Source: Acherontichlamydia pituitae
GTDB lineage: Bacteria; Chlamydiota; Chlamydiia; Chlamydiales; Rhabdochlamydiaceae
Direction: 5' to 3'
Length of the DNA stretch: 64,000 nucleotides
NCBI GenBank assembly: GCA_019634675.1
Contig: JAHCAX010000001.1
Location: 930,001-994,000, forward strand
Part shown: piece by piece, positions 1-8,095 of the stretch
How positions within the stretch are numbered: position 1 is the first letter of the stretch
Layout: every line of letters begins with the position of its first letter
The notes under the pieces: model-generated
Told to the model about the DNA's origin: nothing
The model's database searches: none
Seen by the model: only the letters and a program-made list of their open reading frames with translations
Translations under genes and position numbers: made by a program

Positions 1-1
1 C

Positions 2-235
2 AAAGGGAAGAGGAGTATTTATAAAGCAGTTTCCCCTTTGGTCCATTTCGCTGAAAAGTTCGGAAAGAACGATCAGGAAAATTTATGGAAAGTCGAAATG
101 ATGATCGCTCAATTCCTCTTCACTAAAAATGAACGGGAGCAGGCCCTTGTCCATGCCAAGGCTTCCTTGCAGGCTGCGCCTGAGAATGTGAAGCCTGAAG
201 TGAAAGATGTGGTTGACTATATGACAGGATCGTAA
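2..235 (+). CDS. C-terminal part of an unknown protein (5' end outside window)
   Basis: The frame is open from the first bases and ends at TAA 233-235, so only the last 77 codons are visible. The stretch is helical and charged; a segment reading EREQALVHAKASLQAAPE looks like the second half of a tetratricopeptide-type helical hairpin, but one hairpin cannot establish the family. It is followed by 36 bases and then the first of four glycosyltransferase-like genes on the same strand, so it may be the upstream member of that operon. Function unknown. Confidence 0.6.
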   Translation, partial: KGKRSIYKAVSPLVHFAEKFGKNDQENLWKVEMMIAQFLFTKNEREQALVHAKASLQAAPENVKPEVKDVVDYMTGS

Positions 236-271
236 TCGAAACTTAACCTCGACTTTGTACTTTTTAACGAC

Positions 272-1057
272 ATGTGGAAAGAAAGACCGACACTGCCGCA
301 TGGGGTCCTATGCGGAACCGATTCTGATCAAGAATGGCTCCTCCCTTGGTGGTGGTCTCGCTTCAAAGACCATAATGATCTTCCAGTGACATTCTGCGAT
401 TTTGGCATGTCGGCTGAAGCCCGCCGCTGGTGTGAAGAGAGGGGAGCTGTCATCGATATCGTTTTGGCCCCTTCGCTCATTGCCCCACAGGAAAAGATCC
501 CGTCAGAGCTCATTGAAAAATGGGAATCGATCTATGGCCCTGCCGTTTGGAAGGCGCGCGGCAGCTGGTTCAAAAAACCATTGGCCCTCCTTTCAACGCC
601 GTATCTCAAAACAATTTGGATCGATCTTGATTGCGAGATCTTAGCTTCGCTCTTAGAGCTATTTGAAACGTGCAATTCAGATCTTCCAATAGCCCTTGTG
701 CGCGAGCCCATTTCATCCCACCTTCCCCGTTTTCATCCCGATATCAAGTACAACAGCGGAGTGATCGCCTACCAGCATGGCGCACCCTTCATTGAGATGT
801 GGGCAGACGAAGCGGTTTGCTCCAACCACCTGTTTTGGGGGGATGATCCGTTATTGTCCCATCTGATCTCGAAAGAAAGATATGAAGTCAATGAGATCTC
901 AGAGATTTGGAACTGGAGGATGAACTACGGATTTTGTATGAATGCAAAGATCTATCACTGGGTAGGCAGCGGCGGTAAAGGCTTTATTCGGGAAAGGGGC
1001 GGCATTAAGCCGGCGCTCGACTCTTTTTTTGCAGCCTGCGGCAAGGCAAAAGGATGA
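272..1057 (+). CDS. Glycosyltransferase-like protein, tandem paralogue 1 of 4
   Basis: A 261-residue soluble protein with no signal peptide. It shares with the next three genes a WLLPWWWSR..DHND block near the N-terminus, a FCDFGMS strand, a WFKKP block, and IWIDLDCEI near residue 115. The last is a DxD-type motif of the kind that binds metal and nucleotide sugar in GT-A fold glycosyltransferases. The C-terminal HW..GGK.FI block recalls the terminal His motif of GT8-like enzymes. It is the most diverged of the four copies. The acceptor is unknown; modification of LPS, surface protein or a host target are all possible. The family call is from motifs only. Confidence 0.65.
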   Translation: MWKERPTLPHGVLCGTDSDQEWLLPWWWSRFKDHNDLPVTFCDFGMSAEARRWCEERGAVIDIVLAPSLIAPQEKIPSELIEKWESIYGPAVWKARGSWFKKPLALLSTPYLKTIWIDLDCEILASLLELFETCNSDLPIALVREPISSHLPRFHPDIKYNSGVIAYQHGAPFIEMWADEAVCSNHLFWGDDPLLSHLISKERYEVNEISEIWNWRMNYGFCMNAKIYHWVGSGGKGFIRERGGIKPALDSFFAACGKAKG

Positions 1058-1061
1058 TCTG

Positions 1062-1856
1062 ATGGACAAGGCGTGCACACAGTGGCAGTCGGAGCCAACT
1101 TATCCCAAAGGGATCATTTGCGGATCTGATGAAGCCCAGGAGTGGCTTCTTCCCTGGTGGTGGTCACGCTTGCGCGACCACAATGACCATCGGGTAGTCT
1201 TCTGTGATTTCGGAATGACGGAAGATGCGCTGAACTGGTGCCGTGAAAGAGGGGATGTGGTCAAGCTTTCAGTTTCATCCAAAGAGGCAGCTCATAAGGA
1301 GAGCTTTTCTTCTGATTTTATTGAAGTATGGGAGAAAAACTACACAGATGCTGTATGGAATTTGCGCCAGGTGTGGTTTAAAAAGCCCCTAGCTTGTCTG
1401 CATTCTCCGTTTCAACGGAGCATCTGGCTCGATCTTGATTGCGAAGTCTTAGGACCGCTTGACGAGCTATTCGATCTTTGCAGCAATGAAAGCCAGGTCG
1501 GAATAATGCGCGAATTTGCCAAGTCCCACCATCCCCGCTTTCATCATGAGGCGCTTTATAATAGCGGCGTGATCGTTTTCGAACATGGCGTTCCCCTCAT
1601 TGAAAAATGGGCTTGCGGCGCCATCGAACTAACGGACCAGTTTGGAGGCGACGATGTCCTGATTTCCCATTTGATTAATTCATTGAGGATCCCTGTCGAA
1701 GAGATTCCGGAAATTTATAATTGGCGCATTTCCCAAGGGATCAATCTTAATGCGGTGATCTGGCATTGGCATCGGGACGGAGGAAAAACATTCATCAGGA
1801 ACTTCGGCGGAATTAAACCTGCGCTAGAGCAGTTTAATCAGATAGGGAGAACCTAA
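1062..1856 (+). CDS. Glycosyltransferase-like protein, tandem paralogue 2 of 4
   Basis: A 264-residue paralogue of its neighbours with the same order of blocks: LLPWWWSRLRDHNDH, CDFGM, a WFKKPL block, then WLDLDCEVLG as the DxD-type motif, and a C-terminal WHWHRDGGKTF block. The frame stays open upstream to a start at 1029, but ATG 1062 lies eight bases behind an AAAGGA ribosome binding site and matches the start of the paralogues, so I take it as the start. It begins four bases after the stop of paralogue 1, and its TAA shares a base with the ATG of paralogue 3. The genes are therefore co-transcribed and probably translationally coupled. Substrate unknown. Confidence 0.65.
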   Translation: MDKACTQWQSEPTYPKGIICGSDEAQEWLLPWWWSRLRDHNDHRVVFCDFGMTEDALNWCRERGDVVKLSVSSKEAAHKESFSSDFIEVWEKNYTDAVWNLRQVWFKKPLACLHSPFQRSIWLDLDCEVLGPLDELFDLCSNESQVGIMREFAKSHHPRFHHEALYNSGVIVFEHGVPLIEKWACGAIELTDQFGGDDVLISHLINSLRIPVEEIPEIYNWRISQGINLNAVIWHWHRDGGKTFIRNFGGIKPALEQFNQIGRT

Positions 1857-2644
1857 TGCAAGAAGCTCCTGCACAATGGCTATCCATGCCGGTCTTTCCC
1901 AAAGGGATACTCTGCGGATCCGATGAGGCGCAGGAATGGCTTCTTCCTTGGTGGTGGTCGCGGCTGCGCGATCATAATGATCATCCGGTTGTGTTTTGCG
2001 ATTTTGGGATGTCGGAAAAGGCATTGACGTGGTGCCGTGAAAGGGGAGAGGTGATCTCGATCCCAGCTTCTCCCGTCGAAGTGGCGCCTAAAGAGGCCTT
2101 CTCTTCCGACTTTATCGATTACTGGGAAAAAAATTATACCGGAGAGGTTTGGAGCTTGCGCAAGGTCTGGTTTAAAAAGCCGTTTGCCTTTCTGCGAACT
2201 CCCTTTCAACGGACAGTCTGGCTTGATATCGATTGTGAAGTATTGGGAAAGATCGATCCTCTTTTCGAGTTATGGAATGCTAAGTCTCAGATCGCGATCA
2301 TGCGCGATTTTATTTCTCTTCATCTGCCTGTCCATCATCCCGAAAGCATTTATAATGGCGGAGTCATCGTATTTGAGCATGGAGTCTCTTTGATTGAGCA
2401 GTGGGCGTCAAGTGTTTTGGAATCAACCAATCAATTCGGAAGCGATGATATCCTCCTCTCCCATCTCATCAATTCAATGCAGATACCTGTGGTCGAGATT
2501 CCAGACATTTACAATTGGCGCATTTCCCAGGGAATCAATCTCGATGCAGTGATCTGGCATTGGATGCGCGACGGGGGTAAGACGTTCATCCAAAAGTTCG
2601 GGGGATTTAAGCCTGCCCTTGATCAGTTTCGAGCAGTCAAATAA
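1856..2644 (+). CDS. Glycosyltransferase-like protein, tandem paralogue 3 of 4
   Basis: A 262-residue paralogue. The DxD-type motif reads WLDIDCEVLG near residue 122, and the C-terminal block reads WHWMRDGGKTF, closest to paralogue 2. The TAATG junction with the preceding gene gives a one-base overlap. Conservation is strongest in the LLPWWWSRLRDHNDHPVVF region and around the DxD motif; the segment between CRERGE and the WEKNY block varies most between copies, which could reflect acceptor specificity. No membrane segment or secretion signal is visible. Functional class inferred from motif only. Confidence 0.65.
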   Translation: MQEAPAQWLSMPVFPKGILCGSDEAQEWLLPWWWSRLRDHNDHPVVFCDFGMSEKALTWCRERGEVISIPASPVEVAPKEAFSSDFIDYWEKNYTGEVWSLRKVWFKKPFAFLRTPFQRTVWLDIDCEVLGKIDPLFELWNAKSQIAIMRDFISLHLPVHHPESIYNGGVIVFEHGVSLIEQWASSVLESTNQFGSDDILLSHLINSMQIPVVEIPDIYNWRISQGINLDAVIWHWMRDGGKTFIQKFGGFKPALDQFRAVK

Positions 2645-2656
2645 AGGAGACCGATC

Positions 2657-3478
2657 ATGCAAACAATCTCAACGCAGTGGCAGTCGAAGCCGATCTATCC
2701 AAAAGGGATTATTTGCGGATCTGATCAGGAGCAGGAGTGGCTTCTTCCCTGGTGGTGGTCGCGGCTGCGCGACCATAACGATCATCCAGTAGTGTTCTGC
2801 GATTTTGGGATGTCGGAAGAGGCTTTGCAATGGTGTCGAGAAAGGGGAGAGGTCATACCGGTTGCATTCGATCCATCCAAGGTAGCCCAAAAAGGGGAAG
2901 TCGATCCCGCTTTGGTGAAGCTATGGGAAAATTGCTACACCAGCACAGTCTGGGATTTTCGGCATGTTTGGTTCAAAAAGCCCTTCGCTTTTTTGCGCTC
3001 TCCGTTTCAAAAAACCCTATGGCTCGACCTCGATTGCGAAGTGCTTGGATCAATCGATCCTCTTTTCGAAATGTGCAATGCAGAATCACAGCTTGGGATC
3101 ATGCGGGAATTCACCCTCACCCATCTTCCCCGCTTTCATCCAGGAGCCCTATACAATAGCGGAGTGATCGTCTCCGAACACGGCGCTCCGCTCATTGAAA
3201 AATGGGCCGAGGGCTCGTTGACGATGACCCATGAATTTTGGGGAGATGAAGTCTTGCTGTCCCATTTGATCAATACCATGGGCATCTATGTGAACGAGAT
3301 ACCGGGGATCTTCAATTGGCGAGTCTCCCAAGGGATCAACATCAACACGATCATCTGCCACTGGGTGGGATGCGGAGGAAAAGTCTTTATCAAAGAGTTC
3401 GGCGGATTCAAGCCAACGTTGGAGCAGTTTCAAAGATCATGCAAGAATGGGCAGTCTCGCCAAGACCTCTCTCATTAA
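2657..3478 (+). CDS. Glycosyltransferase-like protein, tandem paralogue 4 of 4
   Basis: The last and longest copy (273 residues), carrying the same WWWSRLRDHNDHP, CDFGMSEEAL, WFKKPF and WLDLDCEVLG blocks, then CHWVGCGGKVF, which is closer to paralogue 1 than to 2 and 3. An AAAGGAG ribosome binding site lies 7-13 bases before the ATG. It closes the array: about 300 AT-rich bases follow before the WD40 gene. No obvious terminator hairpin was found after the stop. Four copies in a row point to recent duplication with divergence. Confidence 0.65.
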   Translation: MQTISTQWQSKPIYPKGIICGSDQEQEWLLPWWWSRLRDHNDHPVVFCDFGMSEEALQWCRERGEVIPVAFDPSKVAQKGEVDPALVKLWENCYTSTVWDFRHVWFKKPFAFLRSPFQKTLWLDLDCEVLGSIDPLFEMCNAESQLGIMREFTLTHLPRFHPGALYNSGVIVSEHGAPLIEKWAEGSLTMTHEFWGDEVLLSHLINTMGIYVNEIPGIFNWRVSQGININTIICHWVGCGGKVFIKEFGGFKPTLEQFQRSCKNGQSRQDLSH

Positions 3479-3779
3479 AACAAGCAATATTGAGTTCTAG
3501 AACCTAGAACCTATCTTAACAAAATTTTTCGCCGAATTTTTGGATTATTTTATCGATTCTTTGATCGTATCTCATTGATAATTTGATGAATAAGCGATTC
3601 GCTTTAATGCGAATTACCTCTCGAATTAAGAAGTGTTTTGGTTTTAAAAATATTATTATATCAATTTTAAATCTTAGATTGTTAATTAGTTGTGTGGTTG
3701 AATTTTGCTGGTTTAATATTAATATATGTTTTGATAAAGTAATTACTTGGTGTAAAAAGTAATAAAAAATAGGTTTTTT
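3479..3779. other. AT-rich intergenic region upstream of the F-box/WD40 gene
   Basis: About 300 bases with no credible open reading frame and much lower GC than the flanking genes. It begins with a short repeat of AGAACCTA units and continues as T/A-rich sequence up to the next ATG. It probably carries the promoter of the WD40 gene, but I could not pick a clear -35/-10 pair. Similar AT-rich leaders precede the other putative effector genes in this window. Confidence 0.5.
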
Positions 3780-5057
3780 ATGTCAGTTTCACAAGTAAAC
3801 AGTCAAACGCCAAAAACAACAGAGATCGTTCAATATTTTCCTGAAGAAATAATTTACGAATTGACTAAACACATCAACACGTTAAGCGGCATTCGTGCTC
3901 TGTCATTGGTAAGCCAGCATTTTTTTCAGGTCATCTTTAGCAATGAGTTTCCGAGATGGAGTGCTCTTTTAATGCTTCATTTTCCTTTCTCTTTTCAAAT
4001 GACTACGTCTCATCTAAAGCCAATGGACCTTTATCAAAACTTAAAGGCCATCGATCATAATATGAGGATAGGAACATATCAAACACGTACTTTAGTTGGT
4101 CATGAACAAGGGGTCTCTTGCTTAGAGATAAAAGATGGGATGGTTATTTCTGGCTCAAATGATGGAATGATTAAGATCTGGGATCTTGAAAGCGGTCAAG
4201 AGCTGCGCAGCTTAAGCGGACATAAAGACTATATCTCTTGCCTAGAGGTAAAAGATGGGATGGTTATTTCTGGTTCATACGATCAAACGATTAAGATCTG
4301 GGATCTTGCAAGCGGCCAAGAACTGCACTGTTTAAGCGGCCATCAAGGCGTTATTGATTGCCTAGAGGTAAAAGATGGGATGGCTATTTCTAGCTCATCT
4401 GATCGAACGATTAAAATCTGGGATATTGCAAATGGTCAAGAGCTGCACAGCTTGAGCGGTTGTCAAAACAATATTTCTTGCCTAGCGGTAAAAGATGGGA
4501 TGCTTGTTTCTGGCTCGTTTGATCGAACGATTAAAATCTGGGATATTGCAAACGGTCAAGAGCTGCACAGTTTGAGGGGACATGAACGTGGCGTCACTTG
4601 TGTAGCGGTAATAGATGGGATGGTTATTTCTGGTTCATTAGATAAAATGATTAAAATCTGGGACATTGCAAGCGGCCAAGATCTGCACAGTTTAAGCGGC
4701 CATCTACGAGCTATCAGTAGCCTAGAGGTAAAAGGTAAGGCGCTTATTTCTGGCTCAACTGATGGAGAGATCAAAATCTGGGATCTTGCAAGGGGGCAAG
4801 AGCTACACAGCTTGAACGGTCATAAAGACAGGATTAATTGCCTAGAGGTAAAAGATGGGATGGTTATTTCTGGCTCAAATGATGGAATGATTAAAATCTG
4901 GGATATTGCAAACGGTCAAGAGCTGCAAAGCTTACACGGCCACCAAGGCCAGATCAATTGTCTTGGGGTAAAAGATGGGATGGTTATTTCTGGTTCAGAT
5001 GATCAAACGATTAAAATCTGGGATTTTACTTCCACATTAAAAACTGCTAACGGATAA
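3780..5057 (+). CDS. F-box-like / WD40 repeat protein, putative host-directed effector
   Basis: A 425-residue protein. Residues about 20-66 (FPEEIIYELTKHI ... LSLVSQHFF) resemble an F-box, the Skp1-binding motif of eukaryotic SCF ubiquitin ligases. From about residue 98 there are eight WD40 repeats of 40 residues each, with GH near the start, D.TIKIWD at the end and an SGSxD turn. Eight blades would form a closed propeller. F-box plus WD40 is the eukaryotic Fbw substrate-receptor layout; intracellular bacteria use F-box proteins to redirect host ubiquitination. That use is inference here. The 120-bp repeats are nearly identical in DNA, so copy number could change by recombination. The F-box call is weaker than the WD40 call. 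Confidence 0.8.
   Translation: MSVSQVNSQTPKTTEIVQYFPEEIIYELTKHINTLSGIRALSLVSQHFFQVIFSNEFPRWSALLMLHFPFSFQMTTSHLKPMDLYQNLKAIDHNMRIGTYQTRTLVGHEQGVSCLEIKDGMVISGSNDGMIKIWDLESGQELRSLSGHKDYISCLEVKDGMVISGSYDQTIKIWDLASGQELHCLSGHQGVIDCLEVKDGMAISSSSDRTIKIWDIANGQELHSLSGCQNNISCLAVKDGMLVSGSFDRTIKIWDIANGQELHSLRGHERGVTCVAVIDGMVISGSLDKMIKIWDIASGQDLHSLSGHLRAISSLEVKGKALISGSTDGEIKIWDLARGQELHSLNGHKDRINCLEVKDGMVISGSNDGMIKIWDIANGQELQSLHGHQGQINCLGVKDGMVISGSDDQTIKIWDFTSTLKTANG
4080..5037 (+). repeat. Eight tandem 120-bp repeats encoding WD40 blades
   Basis: The period is exactly 120 bp. Most units share the strings AAAGATGGGATGGTTATTTC and ATTAAAATCTGGGATATTGC with few changes. Units 4, 5 and 7 are the most alike. 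The degree of DNA identity suggests recent amplification or gene conversion. Confidence 0.85.
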
Positions 5058-5203
5058 GTCGAATGGGTGAAAGTCTTTGAGCAAAAGTTGTTTTGCTTGT
5101 TACATAGATGATCAAATTCTTTTCCTATGGAGAGGGCAGATCGTAAATAACCAATTGTATTTTTCGAAAGGCGTGTGCTATATCCTTGTTAAGTTTTTTG
5201 CCT

Positions 5204-5213
5204 AGGGGGGATA
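5204..5213 (+). promoter_or_regulatory. Strong ribosome binding site of the mtn operon
   Basis: AGGGGGG lies about 7 bases before the mtnK ATG at 5218, the strongest purine-rich site in this part of the window. The 160 bases between the WD40 gene and mtnK have no other gene and should hold the operon promoter. Confidence 0.5.
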
Positions 5214-5217
5214 TCTT

Positions 5218-6432
5218 ATGGAATATGAGATCTTAACACCTGAAACGCTTCAAAATTATATCCGTCAAACAAAAACTCTTAAAGATTTGATAGGGGATGA
5301 CCCTTTTAAGATCAAAGAAGTTGGAGATGGCAACCTTAATTACGTGTACATTGTCGAAGGCGGGCAAAATGCGATCATTGTCAAGCAGTCGGTCCCATTT
5401 CTGCGCTGTGTCGGAGAGTCGTGGCAACTTTCAAAAGATCGGATGTTGTCTGAAATTGCCGCCTTGAAAAAATTTTACGAGCTGGCTCCAGAACACGTCC
5501 CAGAAGTCTATCATGCAGACCCTGAGATGTGCTTGGTCGCCATGCGCTATCTTGGCGACCACATTATCTTAAGAAAAGGATTGATCGCCGCAGAGGATTA
5601 TCCCCATTTTGCAGAGCACGCCTCATCTTTTCTTGCCAATACGCTCTTCAAAACATCCTCTTTTTTTCTATCGAGCAAGGAAAAAAGCGAATTAGAAGCG
5701 CAATTCAATACCAATCACGACCTCTGCAAGCTTTCGGAAGATTTGATCTTCACATTTCCTTACATGGCGCACGATAGCAACCATCATTTTTCTGGAATGG
5801 AACATTCTGCTTCAGAATTGCGTTCCGACAGCGAGTTCAAGAGGAAGGTCTTGTCTTTGAAGTACCGGTTCATGACCCAAAAAGATGCCCTTTTACATGG
5901 GGACTTGCATACAGGGTCGATCATGGTCAATCGGCGCGATACTTTCGTCATCGATCCTGAGTTTGCCTTTTTTGGACCATTCGGCTTCGATATCGGAGCG
6001 CTGATCGCTAACTTCATTCTATCGTATGTCTCTCATGCAGTTTGTGACGCAGATAAGAGCTATAGCATCGGACTCTTGAGCATTTTGAGGGAGTTTTTGG
6101 AGAAGTTTCAGACAAAATTTTTAGGCTTGATCCGCTCTCACAAGGACAGCGCTGTGCTTATCCCTGGATTTTTCAATGAAGAAGAGCTCGAGAAGTACTA
6201 TCAAGAGATCGTTTTGAAAATGATCCAAGAGGGATATGGCTTTGCAGGCTGTAAAATGGCAAGGCGCATTTTAGGCCTTGCAGGCGTTGCCGATATCCGA
6301 GGGATCGATGATCCCGAAAAGCGCCTTTTTGCTGAAAAAATGGCGCTTGGCATCGCTAGAGACCTTGTTAAAACCTTTGATCAGATCAAAGACCCTCTTG
6401 CGGTGATCGATAGGATTGCCCATGCTCAATGA
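5218..6432 (+). CDS. mtnK: S-methyl-5-thioribose kinase
   Basis: Phosphorylates 5-methylthioribose (and, in related bacteria, 5-deoxyribose) at C1 with ATP. At 404 residues it has the usual family length. The phosphotransferase core is visible: VGDGNLNYVYIV near the N-terminus as the nucleotide loop, HGDLHTGSIM near residue 227 as the catalytic loop, and IDPEFAFFGP near 245 as the metal-binding loop. It is the first gene of a tightly packed run, overlapping the aldolase gene by 11 bases and followed by mtnA and mtnN, the other steps of methylthioadenosine breakdown. Cytoplasmic. Assignment is firm from sequence and context together. Confidence 0.92.
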   Translation: MEYEILTPETLQNYIRQTKTLKDLIGDDPFKIKEVGDGNLNYVYIVEGGQNAIIVKQSVPFLRCVGESWQLSKDRMLSEIAALKKFYELAPEHVPEVYHADPEMCLVAMRYLGDHIILRKGLIAAEDYPHFAEHASSFLANTLFKTSSFFLSSKEKSELEAQFNTNHDLCKLSEDLIFTFPYMAHDSNHHFSGMEHSASELRSDSEFKRKVLSLKYRFMTQKDALLHGDLHTGSIMVNRRDTFVIDPEFAFFGPFGFDIGALIANFILSYVSHAVCDADKSYSIGLLSILREFLEKFQTKFLGLIRSHKDSAVLIPGFFNEEELEKYYQEIVLKMIQEGYGFAGCKMARRILGLAGVADIRGIDDPEKRLFAEKMALGIARDLVKTFDQIKDPLAVIDRIAHAQ

Positions 6433-7087
6433 TATCAGTATCCGTGTTAAAATCATCGATGCTGCAAAGCGGCTCTATCAAAAAAACATGCTTGCAGCTG
6501 CAGACGGCAATATCAGTTATAAAATTTCCGACGACTGCATTTTGATGACGCCGGCCGGGGTTTCAAAAGCATATATCACGCCGGAAGATCTCGCTGTCAT
6601 TACCCTCGATAACAAGATAATCGCTGGCAATCCTTCTAGCGAGCGTTTGATGCACCTTGGTGTCTACAACAAGTGTCCCCAAGCCAAATGCGTCGTGCAT
6701 GCCCATCCACCGACAGCGATCGCATGGACCATCGCAAAGCCAGATCTTTCCGAGCTTCCGAGCGAGTGCCTCTCCGAACTGATTTTAGGCGTGGGAAGGA
6801 TCCCGATCGCTCCTTATGCCCGACCTGGAACAGTGGCGATGAGCGATGTGCTTTTCCCTTTGCTGTTAGAAAATCCTGTCATGATTTTAGCGCGGCACGG
6901 CGCCCTTGCGTGGGCAGGGACTCTTGAAGAGGCTGTCAATGGGATCGAGCGCTTGGAGCATACCGCTGAGATCTTGCTGAAAGCGGAAATGCTTGGCGGG
7001 ATCACCCGATTGCCTGAAGTCGAAGTCGCTTATCTAAGGGAAAAACGGAAGCAAATTTGTGAAAATGGGAATGTACGAATCTTATGA
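6422..7087 (+). CDS. Class II aldolase, probable 5-(methylthio)ribulose-1-phosphate aldolase (or MtnB dehydratase)
   Basis: A 221-residue class II aldolase/adducin-fold protein. PSSE near residue 71 matches the catalytic Glu region of L-fuculose-1-phosphate aldolase; HAHPP near 92 supplies zinc ligands and ARHGALAWA near 156 the third His. Set between mtnK and mtnA, it should act on 5-methylthioribulose-1-phosphate. Two family members fit that slot: MtnB, a dehydratase of the classical methionine salvage route, and Ald2-type aldolases of the DHAP shunt, which give dihydroxyacetone phosphate plus 2-(methylthio)acetaldehyde or acetaldehyde. The FucA-like PSSE and the absence of nearby mtnC/mtnD/mtnX genes favour the aldolase. 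ATG 6422 preferred over TTG 6416. Confidence 0.8.
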   Translation: MLNDISIRVKIIDAAKRLYQKNMLAAADGNISYKISDDCILMTPAGVSKAYITPEDLAVITLDNKIIAGNPSSERLMHLGVYNKCPQAKCVVHAHPPTAIAWTIAKPDLSELPSECLSELILGVGRIPIAPYARPGTVAMSDVLFPLLLENPVMILARHGALAWAGTLEEAVNGIERLEHTAEILLKAEMLGGITRLPEVEVAYLREKRKQICENGNVRIL

Positions 7088-8094
7088 AAACTTTAGAGTC
7101 CCTTGCGCTCTCTTTCCGAGATGGTTCCTTAAAAGTATTAGATCAACAAAAGCTCCCTTTTGTCGAAGAATGGCTCACCTGCCATTCTCCTGATGAAATG
7201 GTGGAGATCATCAAAGAGCTGAAGGTCAGAGGGGCGCCTCTGATCGGAGTTGCAGCAGCTTTATCGCTTGCCCATTATGTCGAGATGGGCGCTTCGCAAG
7301 AGCAAGTTGAGCTCGCAGCGCAAAAACTTGTTGGGGCAAGGCCGACAGCCTATAACCTTTCCCATTGCATTTCTCGGCAGATGGCAGCCTATGCTAAAAG
7401 CGGCGATCTGAACAGCATCATTCAAACCGCTGAAGAGATCTTTGAAGAAGACAGGCGGCTCAGCATGGCGATTGCTAAGCATGGCGCTTCGCTTATTCAA
7501 TCGGGAGAGACGATTTTGACCCATTGCAATACAGGCGGGCTTGTGACAACAGGGATCGGAACTGCCCTTGGCGCTATGATCCAAGCCCATCGCGATGGAA
7601 AGAAGATCCATGTGTTTGTCGATGAGACGAGGCCCTTGCTGCAAGGCGCCAGGCTGACATGCTGGGAGTTGGAAAAAGAGGGAATACCTCACACGCTCAT
7701 CTGCGATAATATGGCCGCCTCAATGATGCAAAAGGGCCGGATCCACCGCGTGATCGTCGGCGCAGACCGGATTGCGACAAACGGAGATACGGCAAATAAA
7801 ATCGGCACCTATTCCGTTGCAGCGCTTTGCTTTTTGCACCAAATCCCTTTCCACATCGCAGCTCCGAGGACAACGATCGATTTTGGATGCTCCAAAGGGG
7901 ATGAGATCGAGATCGAAGAGAGGATGCCGCATGAAGTCAAAGGAGCATTTGGCACATTTGGCGATATCAAATGGGCCCCAAAAGCCTCTGCCGTTTGCAA
8001 TCCGGCCTTTGATGTGACGCCTGCAAAATGGATCACGAGTTTTATCACTGATGTAGGAGTGCATTCCTCCATCGGCTCAATACAAGGAAAATAG
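7084..8094 (+). CDS. mtnA: S-methyl-5-thioribose-1-phosphate isomerase
   Basis: Converts methylthioribose-1-phosphate (aldose) to methylthioribulose-1-phosphate (ketose). The 336-residue protein shows the eIF2B-related MtnA signatures: RGAPLIGVAAA near residue 50, THCNTGGLVT near 144, DNMAASMMQ near 208 and GADRIATNGDTANKIGTY near 226. The ATG overlaps the stop of the aldolase gene (ATGA), so the two are translationally coupled, and mtnN follows one base after its stop. Cytoplasmic. Confidence 0.93.
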   Translation: MKTLESLALSFRDGSLKVLDQQKLPFVEEWLTCHSPDEMVEIIKELKVRGAPLIGVAAALSLAHYVEMGASQEQVELAAQKLVGARPTAYNLSHCISRQMAAYAKSGDLNSIIQTAEEIFEEDRRLSMAIAKHGASLIQSGETILTHCNTGGLVTTGIGTALGAMIQAHRDGKKIHVFVDETRPLLQGARLTCWELEKEGIPHTLICDNMAASMMQKGRIHRVIVGADRIATNGDTANKIGTYSVAALCFLHQIPFHIAAPRTTIDFGCSKGDEIEIEERMPHEVKGAFGTFGDIKWAPKASAVCNPAFDVTPAKWITSFITDVGVHSSIGSIQGK

Positions 8095-8095
8095 C

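Noticed and set aside
4080..5037. Regular 120-bp repeats resembling a CRISPR or satellite array
   Set aside because: The repeats are in frame, encode WD40 blades throughout and have no unique spacers.
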